From Myroides odoratimimus (GTDB lineage Bacteria > Bacteroidota > Bacteroidia > Flavobacteriales > Flavobacteriaceae): a stretch of 64,000 nucleotides of DNA. The notes under the pieces are model-generated. The model saw only the letters and a list, made by a program, of their open reading frames with translations, was not told the origin of the DNA and did not search any database. Shown piece by piece: positions 53,175 through 63,076 of this stretch (its first letter is position 1; every line of letters begins with the position of its first letter). A program made the translations under genes and the position numbers. Location of the stretch: the NCBI RefSeq assembly GCF_001485415.1, contig NZ_BCMQ01000003.1, forward strand, positions 230,126 through 294,125, in the 5' to 3' direction.

Positions 53175-54439
53175 ATGAAAAAACTATTTTGTTTTTAACA
53201 ACAAGTTTAATATTGTTTTCTTGTTCAAATGATGATCAAGTTAGTTCTAATAACCTTGATCAAAAATCACAAAATTCTATTCAGAAAATTAAAACTGAAT
53301 TTAATGAAGAGTATAAGCTAATTCCTAACTACGAAAAATTCAAAAATGTAGACTGGGATAATCCTAAAGTATTTACTTATGGGGATAATAAAAAAGGAAT
53401 TTCGTTAAAAACGTATAACACAAAAAATGAAAACGAATTCAACTTATTAATTGGGTATAACAAAGAAGGAGAAGAGTACTACTTTTTATCCACTGATAAA
53501 CCACAAGAACTAACTACAGAAGATATTGTTATGAAATATAATGATAAAACAGTAGTATATACTCAAGAAATTTATATCTACAATCGTAATGATAAAGAAT
53601 TAAATAATAAGAAATCAGTAAGGAATAATGATAAATTAGTAACAGGTAATATTAGAGAAGATGAAGGACCTCATTGGACTATAAAAGGAAATAACGGGAA
53701 TTCTGGTGGTTCAGGTAGCTATTTAGACCTTGATGCGATGTACGAGTTAGATAGTTGGAGTAGACCTGGAGGAGGGAGTTCAAATGGGGGAGGAGGTACT
53801 GGTACGGCAGTAGTAACATCACCTGCCCCAGAATATAAAATAATCATTGATAAAACATTTACTGACAACAGCTGCATAATGGCTATTTATAACAAACTAG
53901 GAGGGGTAGATATGGCTAAAAGGTATCTTAATGCTTTTGATAATCAATTAAAAGCCCCAGATTTAACATGGAAATTAGAATCTATTGATTCAAAAAGTAA
54001 TACAATTGTACATGGTCAGACAGATCCATTAGGCTTTTATAATTATGAAATTACAATTAATAAAAATCATATAGATTATCCCCTTGAAGTAGCTGGTACA
54101 ATGTTACATGAATTAATTCATGCTACACTAATGAGATGGATTGATTCTGTAGGAAGAGAATTAACAACCAAAAATTTCCCAGGTCTTTTCGCTTATTATT
54201 CAAGATACAATAAAGAAGAAGCTCAACATAATTTAATGGCTAATTCATATGTTGATTTAATGGTAAAAACCCTTAAACAATATGATAGTTCATATGACAA
54301 CAAATATTATGAAGCTATTGCTTGGGGTGGATTAGAAGGCACTACTGATTACAATAATCTATCTTCTAAAAAGAAAAAAGAATTAAAAGACAACTTAAAA
54401 GAATATAGAAATGATAAAAACAAAATCAATTGTAAATAA
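53175..54439 (+). pseudogene. Lipoprotein HEXXH metallopeptidase with frameshifted signal peptide
   Basis: ATG 53175 opens MKKLFCF then TAA. Adding one T in the run at 53187-53190 would give MKKLFLFLTTSLILFSC, a perfect lipoprotein signal in frame with the rest of the gene. As it stands only TTG 53189 can start the 416-aa frame. The mature part has a Gly/Ser-rich linker (about 165-210), then a domain with HELIHATLMRW, an HEXXH zinc motif, and EEAQHNLMANSY. Probably a cell-surface peptidase. Either a real frameshift, a switchable run or a sequencing error. A smaller secreted-protein gene overlaps its 3' end. Confidence 0.6.
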
Positions 54440-54905
54440 ACACTATATAATATATATATTGTTAATATTAAGCACTTTAAAACCTGTATATAGTCAAAAA
54501 ACAACAGTAAAAGAGGTTATTATTTTAGATACTAATAAAGAATTACTAAACAATACTACTGAGTGGTTTTCTTTCAATAAATCTAAAAAAAAGTGGCAAT
54601 ATAAAAATAACTCCGATAATTTCTATTTTGACTTAATCAAAGAAGTTGTTATAGATGATATTCCAAAAAATCATAAAGTAATATCTTTAAATAAGTTTAA
54701 TAACGATATTGAAGAAAAATATGCCAAAATATATGAAGATAAATATAAAGAAAAGTATGGGGCACCTCCAAAAAAAGGAATTTTATATATTAATTTAATA
54801 TATAAAAAAGAATTCAAATATGAAAATTTATATTTAATGCTTTATAAAGAAGATTCAGTAAAGTATTATAAAGTAAATTTTGATTATCACTGGACATCTC
54901 ATTAG
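54411..54905 (+). CDS. Secreted protein of unknown function
   Basis: A 164-residue protein with signal peptide (YIIYILLILSTLKPVYSQ) and a charged, Lys/Tyr-rich mature part (EEKYAKIYEDKYKEKYGAPP). It overlaps the metallopeptidase gene by 29 bases, so the two are coupled and may work as a pair. Not recognised. Confidence 0.65.
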   Translation: MIKTKSIVNKHYIIYILLILSTLKPVYSQKTTVKEVIILDTNKELLNNTTEWFSFNKSKKKWQYKNNSDNFYFDLIKEVVIDDIPKNHKVISLNKFNNDIEEKYAKIYEDKYKEKYGAPPKKGILYINLIYKKEFKYENLYLMLYKEDSVKYYKVNFDYHWTSH

Positions 54906-54923
54906 AAGACTATAATTAAGTAT

Positions 54924-54953
54924 AAAAAGCCTGGCGAAATGCTCAGGCTTTTT
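54924..54953 (+). terminator. Intrinsic terminator
   Basis: Stem AAAAAGCCTG / CAGGCTTTTT, 10-base loop, 19 bases after the secreted protein gene. Confidence 0.85.
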
Positions 54954-55081
54954 ATATTATTATAACACACTAACATTAAAACAGAGATAATCTATTTTCA
55001 ATAAATTCATATTAATTATCAACAAAATAATGGTTCTACAGTCATCTCTATTCAAAATTTGTTTAGTATATAATGAGTTAA

Positions 55082-55135
55082 GATAAAAACAGAAGTCCTT
55101 ATGCCGTAATGTGCATAAGGACTTCTGTTTTTATC
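55082..55135 (-). terminator. 23-bp perfect hairpin
   Basis: 55082-55104 pairs perfectly with 55113-55135 around an 8-base loop (core GAAGTCCTTATGC). On the minus strand it ends in GTTTTTATC. It is the terminator of the next gene and unusually long; a second small hairpin AGCTTC / GAAGCT lies at 55143-55160. Confidence 0.75.
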
Positions 55136-55168
55136 AGCGTAAAGCTTCTTTATCGAAGCTGTAAGTGA

Positions 55169-55813
55169 TTATTTGCTAATCTGTTCTTTGTTTGTTTCTT
55201 TCGAATCATTGGACTTCTCTTTTGTTTTTGCTTCTTCATGCTCGCGCAATAAATTAAAGAACATCTCCTGTTGAGCTTTCATGTCTTCTTGCATCCCTTT
55301 CATCAATTGCATAAAATCTTGAGCAAAGAATTCTTCAAATTCATCATTTGCTTGCTCAGAATATAATGCTCTTTCTGCATGTGGATCATTTGCAGTATTT
55401 AGCATAGGGTTAGTTCGATTACCTAACTCTAAATAGCGTTCACCTGCTTCATTTTGATGTATTTTTACTGTGAAATCAGCTATCCCATTAGAGTTATACT
55501 CCGACTTTTGTTGAGAGGATCCTCTTTGGTCTTTAAAGCTTGTTTTAAGAGAAATAAGTTCTCCTTTAGCATTCCTCTTTATATTTGAGAAAGTAAGGTT
55601 TGCTATCTTTTCGTTGTTAACTTCTTTTTTAATCTCATCTAATTCACTATCTTTAGTATTCTTATTAATATGATATTCTACTGTAGTACTCTTAATATTT
55701 AAACCCTCTTTCTCTTGTGCGTTTATTGTACTACTAGAAAAGAATAGCACAGTAGCTAAGACAGGAACTAGTAATGTTTTAGTTGGAATAATTAACTTTT
55801 TAAATGCATTCAT
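55169..55813 (-). CDS. Secreted protein resembling BlaR1/M56 C-terminal domain
   Basis: A 214-residue exported protein (signal ending STINAQ). Residues about 45-100 (STTVEYHINKNTKDSELDEI and LTFSNIKRNAKGELISLKTS) match the repeated C-terminal sequence of M56 (BlaR1-type) peptidases and TonB-linked proteins of Bacteroidota, which is usually fused to a membrane protein and here stands free. The C-terminus is helical and acidic (EFFAQDFMQLMKGMQEDM). Role unknown. Confidence 0.6.
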   Translation of the reverse strand: MNAFKKLIIPTKTLLVPVLATVLFFSSSTINAQEKEGLNIKSTTVEYHINKNTKDSELDEIKKEVNNEKIANLTFSNIKRNAKGELISLKTSFKDQRGSSQQKSEYNSNGIADFTVKIHQNEAGERYLELGNRTNPMLNTANDPHAERALYSEQANDEFEEFFAQDFMQLMKGMQEDMKAQQEMFFNLLREHEEAKTKEKSNDSKETNKEQISK

Positions 55814-55925
55814 AATAATAGATTTTAAATAATAAAATGGTTTAAGGATAAAGACGAATTTAAGTCTTTAAGTTTTAAACTTTTTTTAAAGTTAATAGTA
55901 TGAATGTTAAAAAACAAAAAATGAT

Positions 55926-56768
55926 ATGATTAAAGACTTAATAAAAGAAGAAGTATTAATAGAAGGAACTGCTCGTCCTTTCCTTTCTGACAGTAGTTAT
56001 CTGAGAGGAGTAAGCTCTTTGCCTTTAGTAATATTCTGTCATGGATATAAAGGTTTTAAGGATTGGGGGGCTTGGGATAAAGCCATGGATTATATTGCAG
56101 AGACAGGATGTTATGCAGTTAAGTTTAATTTTTCTTTAAATGGTACAACAATAGATAATCCTAAAGAGTTTGGTGATTTAGAAGCTTTTGGGCAAAACAC
56201 ATACTCTCAAGAACAACGCGATCTTACAAGTGTCATTGATTATTATAAAGAAAAGCCAGAAGTAGATAAAGAAAATATTTATCTAATAGGACATAGTAGA
56301 GGAGGAGGAACTGTAATCTTACAAGGGTATTACAACGCAGATGTAAAAGGTATTATTACCTGGGCAGGAGTGTCTGATTATAGAAAACGTTTTCCAAAAG
56401 GAGACCGATTTGAAGAGTGGAAAGCAAAAGGAGTATTCTATAGTGAAAATGGTAGGACAAAACAGCAGATGCCACACTACTTTACTTTTTGGGAAGATTA
56501 TGAAGAGAATGAGACAATTTTAAACGTACAGAAAGCGGCTCAAAACTTAAAGAAACCAACTCTAATAGTACAAGGCACTAATGATCCAGCAGTACCACTA
56601 AAAGAAGCTCAATTATTACATCAATGGGTATCTAATTCTCTTTTGGATGTAGTAGATGAGGCAGATCATGTGTTTGGTTCTAGACACCCGTATACAGAAG
56701 AAACACTGCCTAAACATTTAGAGCATGTCGCTAAAGTTACGAGTCAATTTATTCATTCTACGAAATAG
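55926..56768 (+). CDS. Alpha/beta hydrolase
   Basis: A 280-residue soluble hydrolase. Nucleophile Ser in IGHSRGGG, acid Asp in QGTNDPAVP and His in EADHVFGSRHPY complete the triad; FCHGYKGFKDWG holds the oxyanion region. Similar to dienelactone-hydrolase/acyl-esterase types; substrate unknown. Monocistronic, with a long terminator. Confidence 0.87.
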   Translation: MIKDLIKEEVLIEGTARPFLSDSSYLRGVSSLPLVIFCHGYKGFKDWGAWDKAMDYIAETGCYAVKFNFSLNGTTIDNPKEFGDLEAFGQNTYSQEQRDLTSVIDYYKEKPEVDKENIYLIGHSRGGGTVILQGYYNADVKGIITWAGVSDYRKRFPKGDRFEEWKAKGVFYSENGRTKQQMPHYFTFWEDYEENETILNVQKAAQNLKKPTLIVQGTNDPAVPLKEAQLLHQWVSNSLLDVVDEADHVFGSRHPYTEETLPKHLEHVAKVTSQFIHSTK

Positions 56769-56783
56769 TTATTGATCTTAAAT

Positions 56784-56827
56784 AAAAAAGGAAAGGTAAA
56801 ATGATATCATTTTACCTCTCCTTTTTT
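56784..56827. terminator. Long near-perfect palindromic terminator
   Basis: 22-base arms with one mismatch around TGATATCA, AAAAAAGGA outside and T tract after. It separates the hydrolase and the convergent ctaA. Confidence 0.8.
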
Positions 56828-56845
56828 ATGATATGACTATATCTT

Positions 56846-57883
56846 TTAGTCTAGATTACTTTTACCACAGTGATAGCATCTTCTTGCTTCTAGAATTAAT
56901 TGGAATTGAACTCCAAAAAGAATAGAAGCTAATACTAGGTGAGCTGCTTGAGTTCCGAATGGAAAATGAACGTAATACATCATAATACCAGTGAATATCT
57001 CTAGAATTAATAATACCATTACCCACTTCATTTTATCAAAGCCTAAGTTAGATCTTCTATTGATGTAGAACAGATACATATTCAAAAACATAACTATGAA
57101 AGAGAAACTACGGTGGATATAGAATTCTACTGTAGGGTTATTTAACCATAAATACTCATTTCCTATACCTGCTTGCACTTGTTCGTCTATAAACTCACGT
57201 ACTTGTGTTCCTAACACTACTTGTGCAAGAGTGAAGATAAGAGAGACTACTAATAGAATTCTAAAAGTACCATTGTACTTCTTAATCTCGGTTTCTTTTT
57301 TAGCGCTTTTAATGATTCCTATTATAATGGCAACAATAACTAAAGCCATGACCATGTGCACTGTAATCTTAATAGGATTTAATACTGAATATACTACAGT
57401 AGCTCCTAACCAAGCTTGGAATCCCATTAAGAAAACTACTAACCATGATGCTAATACTAATCCTTTGCGGTCTCTCCAGAAAGAAAACGAAGCTATAGCC
57501 ATTGCTAAACAAGCTAATCCAGCTAATGCTCCACAAAGTCTATTTACGTATTCTGTCCAAGTATGACTAGTATTGAATTGAGCGTAGCTGTGTTTAGTGT
57601 ATTTCTCCCAGTGATTCTCATTATAAGTGTCCGTAGTTGTAAAGGTTTCTTTTGCTTTCCACAGGCTTTGATCGTGTATGATCATTTGCCCTTTTTCATA
57701 TTCTCTATTCGGTTCCCACGTGATCGTTTGTTCTTCCGTAGGAGGGATGTAATATCCAAAACACTTTGGCCAATCTGGACATCCCATTCCTGAGCCTGTC
57801 ATCCTTACTGCTGCACCTGCAAAGATTACTAGATAAACTAGTATAAGAGATGCTTTAGCTAATGGCAAAAAATAGTTTCTCAT
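56846..57883 (-). CDS. ctaA: Heme A synthase (CtaA/Cox15)
   Basis: A 345-residue membrane enzyme converting heme O to heme A for aa3-type cytochrome oxidase. MTGSGMGCPDWPKCFG is the conserved first-loop motif, HTWTEYVNRL and HMVMALVIV carry heme ligands, HRSFSFIVMFLN and QAAHLVLASILF the second set. Between residues 45 and 100 an insertion (REYEKGQMIIHDQSLWKAKE and NENHWEKYT) looks like a small beta domain in the periplasm, present in Bacteroidota homologues. Its ATG overlaps the cca stop by one base. Confidence 0.93.
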   Translation of the reverse strand: MRNYFLPLAKASLILVYLVIFAGAAVRMTGSGMGCPDWPKCFGYYIPPTEEQTITWEPNREYEKGQMIIHDQSLWKAKETFTTTDTYNENHWEKYTKHSYAQFNTSHTWTEYVNRLCGALAGLACLAMAIASFSFWRDRKGLVLASWLVVFLMGFQAWLGATVVYSVLNPIKITVHMVMALVIVAIIIGIIKSAKKETEIKKYNGTFRILLVVSLIFTLAQVVLGTQVREFIDEQVQAGIGNEYLWLNNPTVEFYIHRSFSFIVMFLNMYLFYINRRSNLGFDKMKWVMVLLILEIFTGIMMYYVHFPFGTQAAHLVLASILFGVQFQLILEARRCYHCGKSNLD

Positions 57884-59325
57884 TATTCTTGTTTTTTATT
57901 TACAATTTCAAGTCCCATCTTAGATGCTTTTGCTTTCATAAATTCAAAAGCCGCATCGTATTCATTAGGGATAATACCTTCTAGAATAGCTTCTTTAATA
58001 GCTTCTTTGATCATACCGATCTCTCGACAAGGATTAAGATCATAAAGCTCCATAATCTCTTCTCCTGTAATAGGAGGCTGAAAATTACGCACGTGATCGC
58101 GTTCTTCTACTTCGACTATTTTATCTCTAACTATTTTAAAGTTGTTGTGATATTTCTTAAACTTAGAAGGGTTTTTAGTCGTGATGTCAGCTTCACAAAG
58201 CGTCATTAAATCTTCTACATTTTCTCCTGCATCAAATACCAATCTTCTTACCGCTGAGTCAGTTACTTCTTTTTGAGCAAGAACAATAGGTCTTGAACTC
58301 ATAATAACCATTTTTTGGACAAATTTCATCTTTTGATTTAATGGCATATGCAATCTCATAAAGATCTTCTTTACCATTTTTCCTCCAAGGAATTCGTGTC
58401 CATGAAATGTCCATCCTTGTTTTTTAGAAAAGCGTTTAGTAGGTGCCTTTCCAATATCGTGAAGTAAGGCAGACCATCTTAGCCATAAGTCATCTGTATT
58501 AGGACAGATATTATCTACCACTTCTAAAGAGTGATAAAAGTTGTTTTTATGGGTATGTCCTTCTATCTCTTCTACTTGATTAAGAGCTGTAAGCTCAGGT
58601 AAGATCAAATCAAGTAGCCCTGTTTTATATAGCAATAAGAACCCTTTAGAAGGCTTCTTAGACATTAATATCTTATTTAGCTCATCTACGATACGCTCTC
58701 CAGAGATAATCTCTAATCTCTGATGATTAGCAGTGATAGAATCAAGAGAGTTCTGCTCTATCATAAAGTCTAATTGAGTAGCGAAGCGAATTGCTCTCAT
58801 CATACGCAATGGATCATCAGAATAGGTAATATCTGGATCGAGAGGAGTACGAATGATTTTATTAGCTAAATCAGCAACTCCATTAAAAGGATCTACTAAC
58901 TCTCCATACGTTTCTTTCTTAAGAGATATCGCTAAGGCATTGATGGTAAAGTCACGTCTATTCTGATCATCTTCTAATGTGCCATCTTCTACAACAGGCT
59001 TTCTGCTGTCAAAGTGATAGGACTCTTTTCTCGCTCCAACAAACTCAATGTCAATGTCATCATAACGCAACATAGCTGTTCCGTAATTTTTAAACACTTG
59101 TACCTTAGGTTTGTTAGGAAGTAATTCAGATACTTTTAAAGCTAATTCGATACCACTACCTACAGCAACGATATCAATATCTTTTTTAGAATCTCTTTTT
59201 AATAAAAAATCTCTTACAAATCCGCCAATTACATAGCTATCTACATTTAGACTTTCTGCTGCTTTAGAGATATAGTCAAATATAGGATGTGTAATGGCTT
59301 CTTTATATATAGGGGTCTCATTCAT
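57883..59325 (-). CDS. cca: CCA tRNA nucleotidyltransferase
   Basis: A 480-residue enzyme adding CCA to tRNA 3' ends, consistent with tRNA-His genes in this window that lack encoded CCA. Motif A GGFVRD (34-39) with D49/D51 in KKDIDIV, the [15 protein letters not shown] discriminating motif, and a C-terminal HD domain ([13 protein letters not shown]) make this the bacterial HD-containing type. Shares a TAATG overlap with ctaA. Confidence 0.94.
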   Translation of the reverse strand: MNETPIYKEAITHPIFDYISKAAESLNVDSYVIGGFVRDFLLKRDSKKDIDIVAVGSGIELALKVSELLPNKPKVQVFKNYGTAMLRYDDIDIEFVGARKESYHFDSRKPVVEDGTLEDDQNRRDFTINALAISLKKETYGELVDPFNGVADLANKIIRTPLDPDITYSDDPLRMMRAIRFATQLDFMIEQNSLDSITANHQRLEIISGERIVDELNKILMSKKPSKGFLLLYKTGLLDLILPELTALNQVEEIEGHTHKNNFYHSLEVVDNICPNTDDLWLRWSALLHDIGKAPTKRFSKKQGWTFHGHEFLGGKMVKKIFMRLHMPLNQKMKFVQKMVIMSSRPIVLAQKEVTDSAVRRLVFDAGENVEDLMTLCEADITTKNPSKFKKYHNNFKIVRDKIVEVEERDHVRNFQPPITGEEIMELYDLNPCREIGMIKEAIKEAILEGIIPNEYDAAFEFMKAKASKMGLEIVNKKQE

Positions 59326-59345
59326 AATATATTCAATAGGAGGTA

Positions 59346-59915
59346 CTATTTTCTAATGATAGTAACTTGGCTATTATCTTTTAATTTAATAATTGTAGAA
59401 GGCTTTGCAGGCTTTATGTCTTTTTGACGTAGGTTTACTACATAATCAACTCCTTCGATAATCTCTTTGCTAATTTCGCTAAAGTTAGCAGGAGAAGGTT
59501 CTCCACTAATATTGGCAGAAGTAGATACCAAAGGTGATTTCATTTTTTCAATTAATCTAAAGCAAAAAGGCTCTTCTACAATACGAACACCTAAAGAGTT
59601 ATCCGCTGATACTACTTCTTTAGCTACATACTTAGGGTTGTCTAAGATTAAGGTAGTAGGTTTTTCGCTGCAGTCTAAGATATCCCATGTCACAGCTGGT
59701 GGAGCATTGAATACTCTGTGGAATATTCTCTCATTTACTAAGACAATCATACTTTTTGATTCTGCACGCTTTTTAAGTGCATATATTTTTTTGATAGCTT
59801 CAGGGTTATTTGCATCACATCCTATTCCCCATACAGTATCAGTAGGGTATAAGATAATCCCGCCATTTTTAATGACTTCGTATGCATTGAAAACTTCTTG
59901 TTGGATATCTTCCAT
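59346..59915 (-). CDS. L-threonylcarbamoyladenylate synthase (YrdC/Sua5 type)
   Basis: A 189-residue enzyme for the first step of t6A formation on tRNA (threonine, bicarbonate, ATP). [39 protein letters not shown] and [19 protein letters not shown] match the YrdC domain. Together with cca, next in the operon at 20 bases, this is a tRNA-maturation pair. Confidence 0.94.
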   Translation of the reverse strand: MEDIQQEVFNAYEVIKNGGIILYPTDTVWGIGCDANNPEAIKKIYALKKRAESKSMIVLVNERIFHRVFNAPPAVTWDILDCSEKPTTLILDNPKYVAKEVVSADNSLGVRIVEEPFCFRLIEKMKSPLVSTSANISGEPSPANFSEISKEIIEGVDYVVNLRQKDIKPAKPSTIIKLKDNSQVTIIRK

Positions 59916-60248
59916 TATTTTGTTGTAAATAGTATCGTTATAATCAAGGAGGTAAAATTACTAAAAAAATAGGATAGAACTAACTGATAGAAGTCATTAA
60001 AAATGCGGACTGAGCCAATTTCAAAACAATTATAATATTTTTAAGAATTCAAGAGTTATTTTCCTTTAATTTTAAAGCCTCTATAAGAGTCTAAATCATA
60101 TAGAAAATAGAGGAGACAACTGTAAAGTCGGTGGTTTTAGTTAGTATTCTATAAATTTGATTTAGTATATTTAAACAGCGATTTTTTAAACTCAATTCTT
60201 CTAGTTAAACTATCGCTCAATCTATGTTTTTAAAACTTCTAACAAACA
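59916..60248. other. Gap with divergent promoters
   Basis: 333 bases between the divergent YrdC and thioesterase genes. AT-rich; I see no gene and no strong hairpin. Confidence 0.4.
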
Positions 60249-60686
60249 ATGAGCAAAAAGAATATGAAAGACTTTGATAAAGATAAATTATTAGCAATGT
60301 ATGCCAAAGTGTGTAAGAATACACTTATGGAGACACTCGACATAGAATATATAGATGCTGGACCTGACTTTTTAGTAGCTAAAATGCCTGTCAATCCAAG
60401 AGTACACCAACCTATGGGGCTCTTACATGGAGGAGCATCTGTGGCATTAGCAGAAAGTCTAGGAAGTGGAGCTTCTCTAATGCTAATAGATCCTGCTAAA
60501 CAGGAAATAAGAGGTATAGAGATTTCTGCTAATCACGTAAAGAGTAAGCGATCTGGTTATGTAATCGGAACAGCTAGATTATTACACAGAGGACGCACAC
60601 TACACTTATGGGAAATAAGAATAACAGATGAGAATGATGTATTAGTATCTATCTGTAAAATTACAAATATCGTTATCGATAAATAA
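60249..60686 (+). CDS. Hotdog thioesterase, probably DHNA-CoA thioesterase
   Basis: A 145-residue PaaI/MenI-like protein. Motif VHQPMGLLHGGASVALAESL carries the catalytic GG and Glu, and HLWEIRITDENDVLVS is the C-terminal strand. Placement just before the isochorismate synthase gene suggests hydrolysis of 1,4-dihydroxy-2-naphthoyl-CoA in menaquinone synthesis; the family also acts on other acyl-CoAs. Confidence 0.82.
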   Translation: MSKKNMKDFDKDKLLAMYAKVCKNTLMETLDIEYIDAGPDFLVAKMPVNPRVHQPMGLLHGGASVALAESLGSGASLMLIDPAKQEIRGIEISANHVKSKRSGYVIGTARLLHRGRTLHLWEIRITDENDVLVSICKITNIVIDK

Positions 60687-60802
60687 TTAAAGTGATTTTG
60701 TTATTTTGGTCTTTTGTGATGAGGATGATGTAAATTTAAGAGTGTAATTCGTGGAGCAAAAACAAAGTAACAAAAGCACAGAAAAACAAATCAACATAAA
60801 AG

Positions 60803-61861
60803 ATGTATTTATTTAAATGCTTAGCGAAGCAGTATGCGGATCAAAAGCCTTTTGCAGTCTATCGCAAACCAAATTCTAAAACAATAGTAGGGTTATTTCA
60901 AAAAACGTATGCTCTTCATAAGGTGGAGACATTTGAAGAACAGGGTTTTGTATTTGCACCTTTTGCAGAAGGGACACGTTTTTATATTCCATTAGCAGAG
61001 TCTGCTATTATAAAGGAAGCACAAGGAGATCTTGCTTTAGACCTTCCTGAAGTGAACCTTAATTATGATGATAAGAAAGCTAAGGAGGATTTTGAAGATC
61101 TGGTAAGACGTTGTGTAAGTGCTATTAGAGATAAACAATTTGGAAAAGTAGTTCCTTCTAGAAAAGAAAATGTTCCTTATCAAGTAGAGGATTTAGGACA
61201 GTTATTTAATAAATTGTGTAATACTTATCCAACGGCATTTTGTTCTTTAGTATATCATCCAGAAATAGGACTGTGGATGGGAGCAACACCAGAAACATTA
61301 TTATCTATAAAGAACAATACTTTAAAAACAATGGCTCTAGCAGGCACACAAGTAAATCATGGGCAAGAAGTAGTAGAGTGGGGGATTAAGGAACAAGAAG
61401 AACAATTATTTGTAACTGATTTTATTACAGAAACTTTAAAGCCTTTTGTCCAAGATATTACAACTTCAGAACCCTATTCTAAGCGTGCAGCTAAAGTAAT
61501 GCATATTTGTACAGATATTACTGCTACATTGAGCAACAACAGCCTTAAACCAATAGTTGAAGCACTTCATCCTACTCCTGCTGTTTGTGGGATGCCAAAG
61601 GATGTAGCACGCGATTTTTTGGTTAGAGAAGAAGGATATTATAGAGGGTATTATGCTGGTTATTTAGGAGAATTAAATTGCAATGTAGAACAAGAAAATA
61701 CAGATGAAACGAATCTATTTGTAAATTTGCGTTGTATGAATATAGAAGAGGATAGTGTTAACCTCTATATTGGCTGTGGGGTAACTATAGATAGTGATCC
61801 ATCAAGCGAATTTATAGAAACAGTGAATAAGTCTTCTACCATGAAACAGGTATTCATTTAA
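60803..61861 (+). CDS. menF: Isochorismate synthase, menaquinone pathway
   Basis: A 352-residue chorismate-binding enzyme converting chorismate to isochorismate. KVVPSRKENVPY, WMGATPETLLSIKNN, MALAGTQ, and ALHPTPAVCGMPKDVAR with a final CGVTIDSDPSSEFIET are the expected motifs. It has the short Bacteroidota length. First committed step of menaquinone synthesis. Confidence 0.93.
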   Translation: MYLFKCLAKQYADQKPFAVYRKPNSKTIVGLFQKTYALHKVETFEEQGFVFAPFAEGTRFYIPLAESAIIKEAQGDLALDLPEVNLNYDDKKAKEDFEDLVRRCVSAIRDKQFGKVVPSRKENVPYQVEDLGQLFNKLCNTYPTAFCSLVYHPEIGLWMGATPETLLSIKNNTLKTMALAGTQVNHGQEVVEWGIKEQEEQLFVTDFITETLKPFVQDITTSEPYSKRAAKVMHICTDITATLSNNSLKPIVEALHPTPAVCGMPKDVARDFLVREEGYYRGYYAGYLGELNCNVEQENTDETNLFVNLRCMNIEEDSVNLYIGCGVTIDSDPSSEFIETVNKSSTMKQVFI

Positions 61862-61895
61862 GAATTGTGAATTACAGAATAATAAAAAACAACAA

Positions 61896-62612
61896 ATGAA
61901 ATTAGATATATTAGCGTTTGGAGCTCATCCAGACGATGTAGAATTAGGATGTGGAGCAACTATTGCGAAGGAAGTTTCTCTAGGGAAAAAGGTAGGGATT
62001 ATTGATCTTACCCAAGGAGAATTAGGTACTAGAGGTTCTGCGGAGATTAGAAAAATAGAAGCAACTAACGCTGCTGCTATATTAGGAGTGTCTGCAAGAG
62101 AGAATTTAAAGTTTAGAGATGGATTCTTTATTAATGATGAAAAGCATCAGTTAGAAGTTATTAAAATGATTCGTAAGTATCGTCCAGAGATAGTATTGTG
62201 TAATGCTATTGACGATAGACATATCGATCATGGAAAAGGGAGTAAATTAGTGTCTGATGCTTGTTTCCTTTCAGGATTGAGAAAGATAGAAACTAGCTTA
62301 GATGGAGAAGAACAAGAAGCATGGAGACCTAAGGTTGTATATCATTATATACAATGGAAAAACATAGAGCCAGACTTCGTTGTAGATGTAACTGGCTTCA
62401 TGGATCAGAAAGTTGATTCTGTTATGGCATATAGTACGCAATTCTTTGATCAAAATTCTAAAGAACCGAGTACTCCAATCACGTCAAAAAACTTCTTAGA
62501 TAGTATAACTTATCGTGCGCAGGACCTAGGAAGACTAATAAATAAAGATTTTGCTGAAGGTTTTACAGTTGAAAGGTATTTAGCAGTCAATACTTTAGAA
62601 GATTTGATATAA
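61896..62612 (+). CDS. bshB1: Bacillithiol biosynthesis deacetylase BshB1
   Basis: A 238-residue zinc deacetylase removing acetyl from GlcNAc-malate in bacillithiol synthesis. The AHPDDVELGCG motif (10-14) and DDRHIDHGKG supply metal and catalytic residues, and TQGELGTRGS is family-typical. Located 35 bases after menF, possibly in the same transcript. Its presence predicts a bacillithiol-using organism. Confidence 0.95.
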   Translation: MKLDILAFGAHPDDVELGCGATIAKEVSLGKKVGIIDLTQGELGTRGSAEIRKIEATNAAAILGVSARENLKFRDGFFINDEKHQLEVIKMIRKYRPEIVLCNAIDDRHIDHGKGSKLVSDACFLSGLRKIETSLDGEEQEAWRPKVVYHYIQWKNIEPDFVVDVTGFMDQKVDSVMAYSTQFFDQNSKEPSTPITSKNFLDSITYRAQDLGRLINKDFAEGFTVERYLAVNTLEDLI

Positions 62613-62640
62613 ATTTAGTGTAAAAAATAAGCAAAAAAGC

Positions 62641-62670
62641 TTGCGAAGTATAGAATAATCGCTAAATTTG
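62641..62670 (+). promoter_or_regulatory. Promoter of the tRNA-His operon
   Basis: TTG (62641-62643), 19-base spacer, TAAATTTG (62663-62670): exact matches to the Bacteroidota housekeeping TTG / TAnnTTTG consensus. It is 20 bases before the first tRNA. Confidence 0.85.
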
Positions 62671-62690
62671 CACTCGTTAAACAGAAACAT

Positions 62691-62766
<76 letters not shown>

Positions 62767-62790
62767 TAGTATTTTAATACTGTTTAACAT

Positions 62791-62866
62791 GGTAGCTATA
62801 GCTCAGCTGGTTAGAGCGCCGGATTGTGGTTCCGGAGGTCGTGGGTTCGAACCCCATTAGTTACCC
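62791..62866 (+). tRNA. tRNA-His(GTG), copy 2 (variant)
   Basis: Same as copy 1 except a paired change in the anticodon stem (CCGGA/TCCGG in place of TCGGA/TCCGA) and T loop TTCGAAC. The compensating change keeps the stem, so it is functional. CCA not encoded. Confidence 0.97.
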
Positions 62867-62891
62867 TAAGTACTTTTTATTGAAATTAAAT

Positions 62892-62967
<76 letters not shown>

Positions 62968-62970
62968 TAA

Positions 62971-63004
62971 AAAAAAGGCATTCAATTTATTGAATGCCTT
63001 TTTT
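62971..63004 (+). terminator. Terminator of the tRNA operon
   Basis: Perfect 16-bp stem (62971-62986 with 62989-63004), 2-base loop, core GGCATTCAAT, ending in a T run; starts 3 bases after the third tRNA. Confidence 0.92.
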
Positions 63005-63076
63005 AGTTTTTAAATACTCAAGATTGTTTCTTTATTTAATTCAATAAAATTACGGATCAGTGACAAAAGTTGGGGA

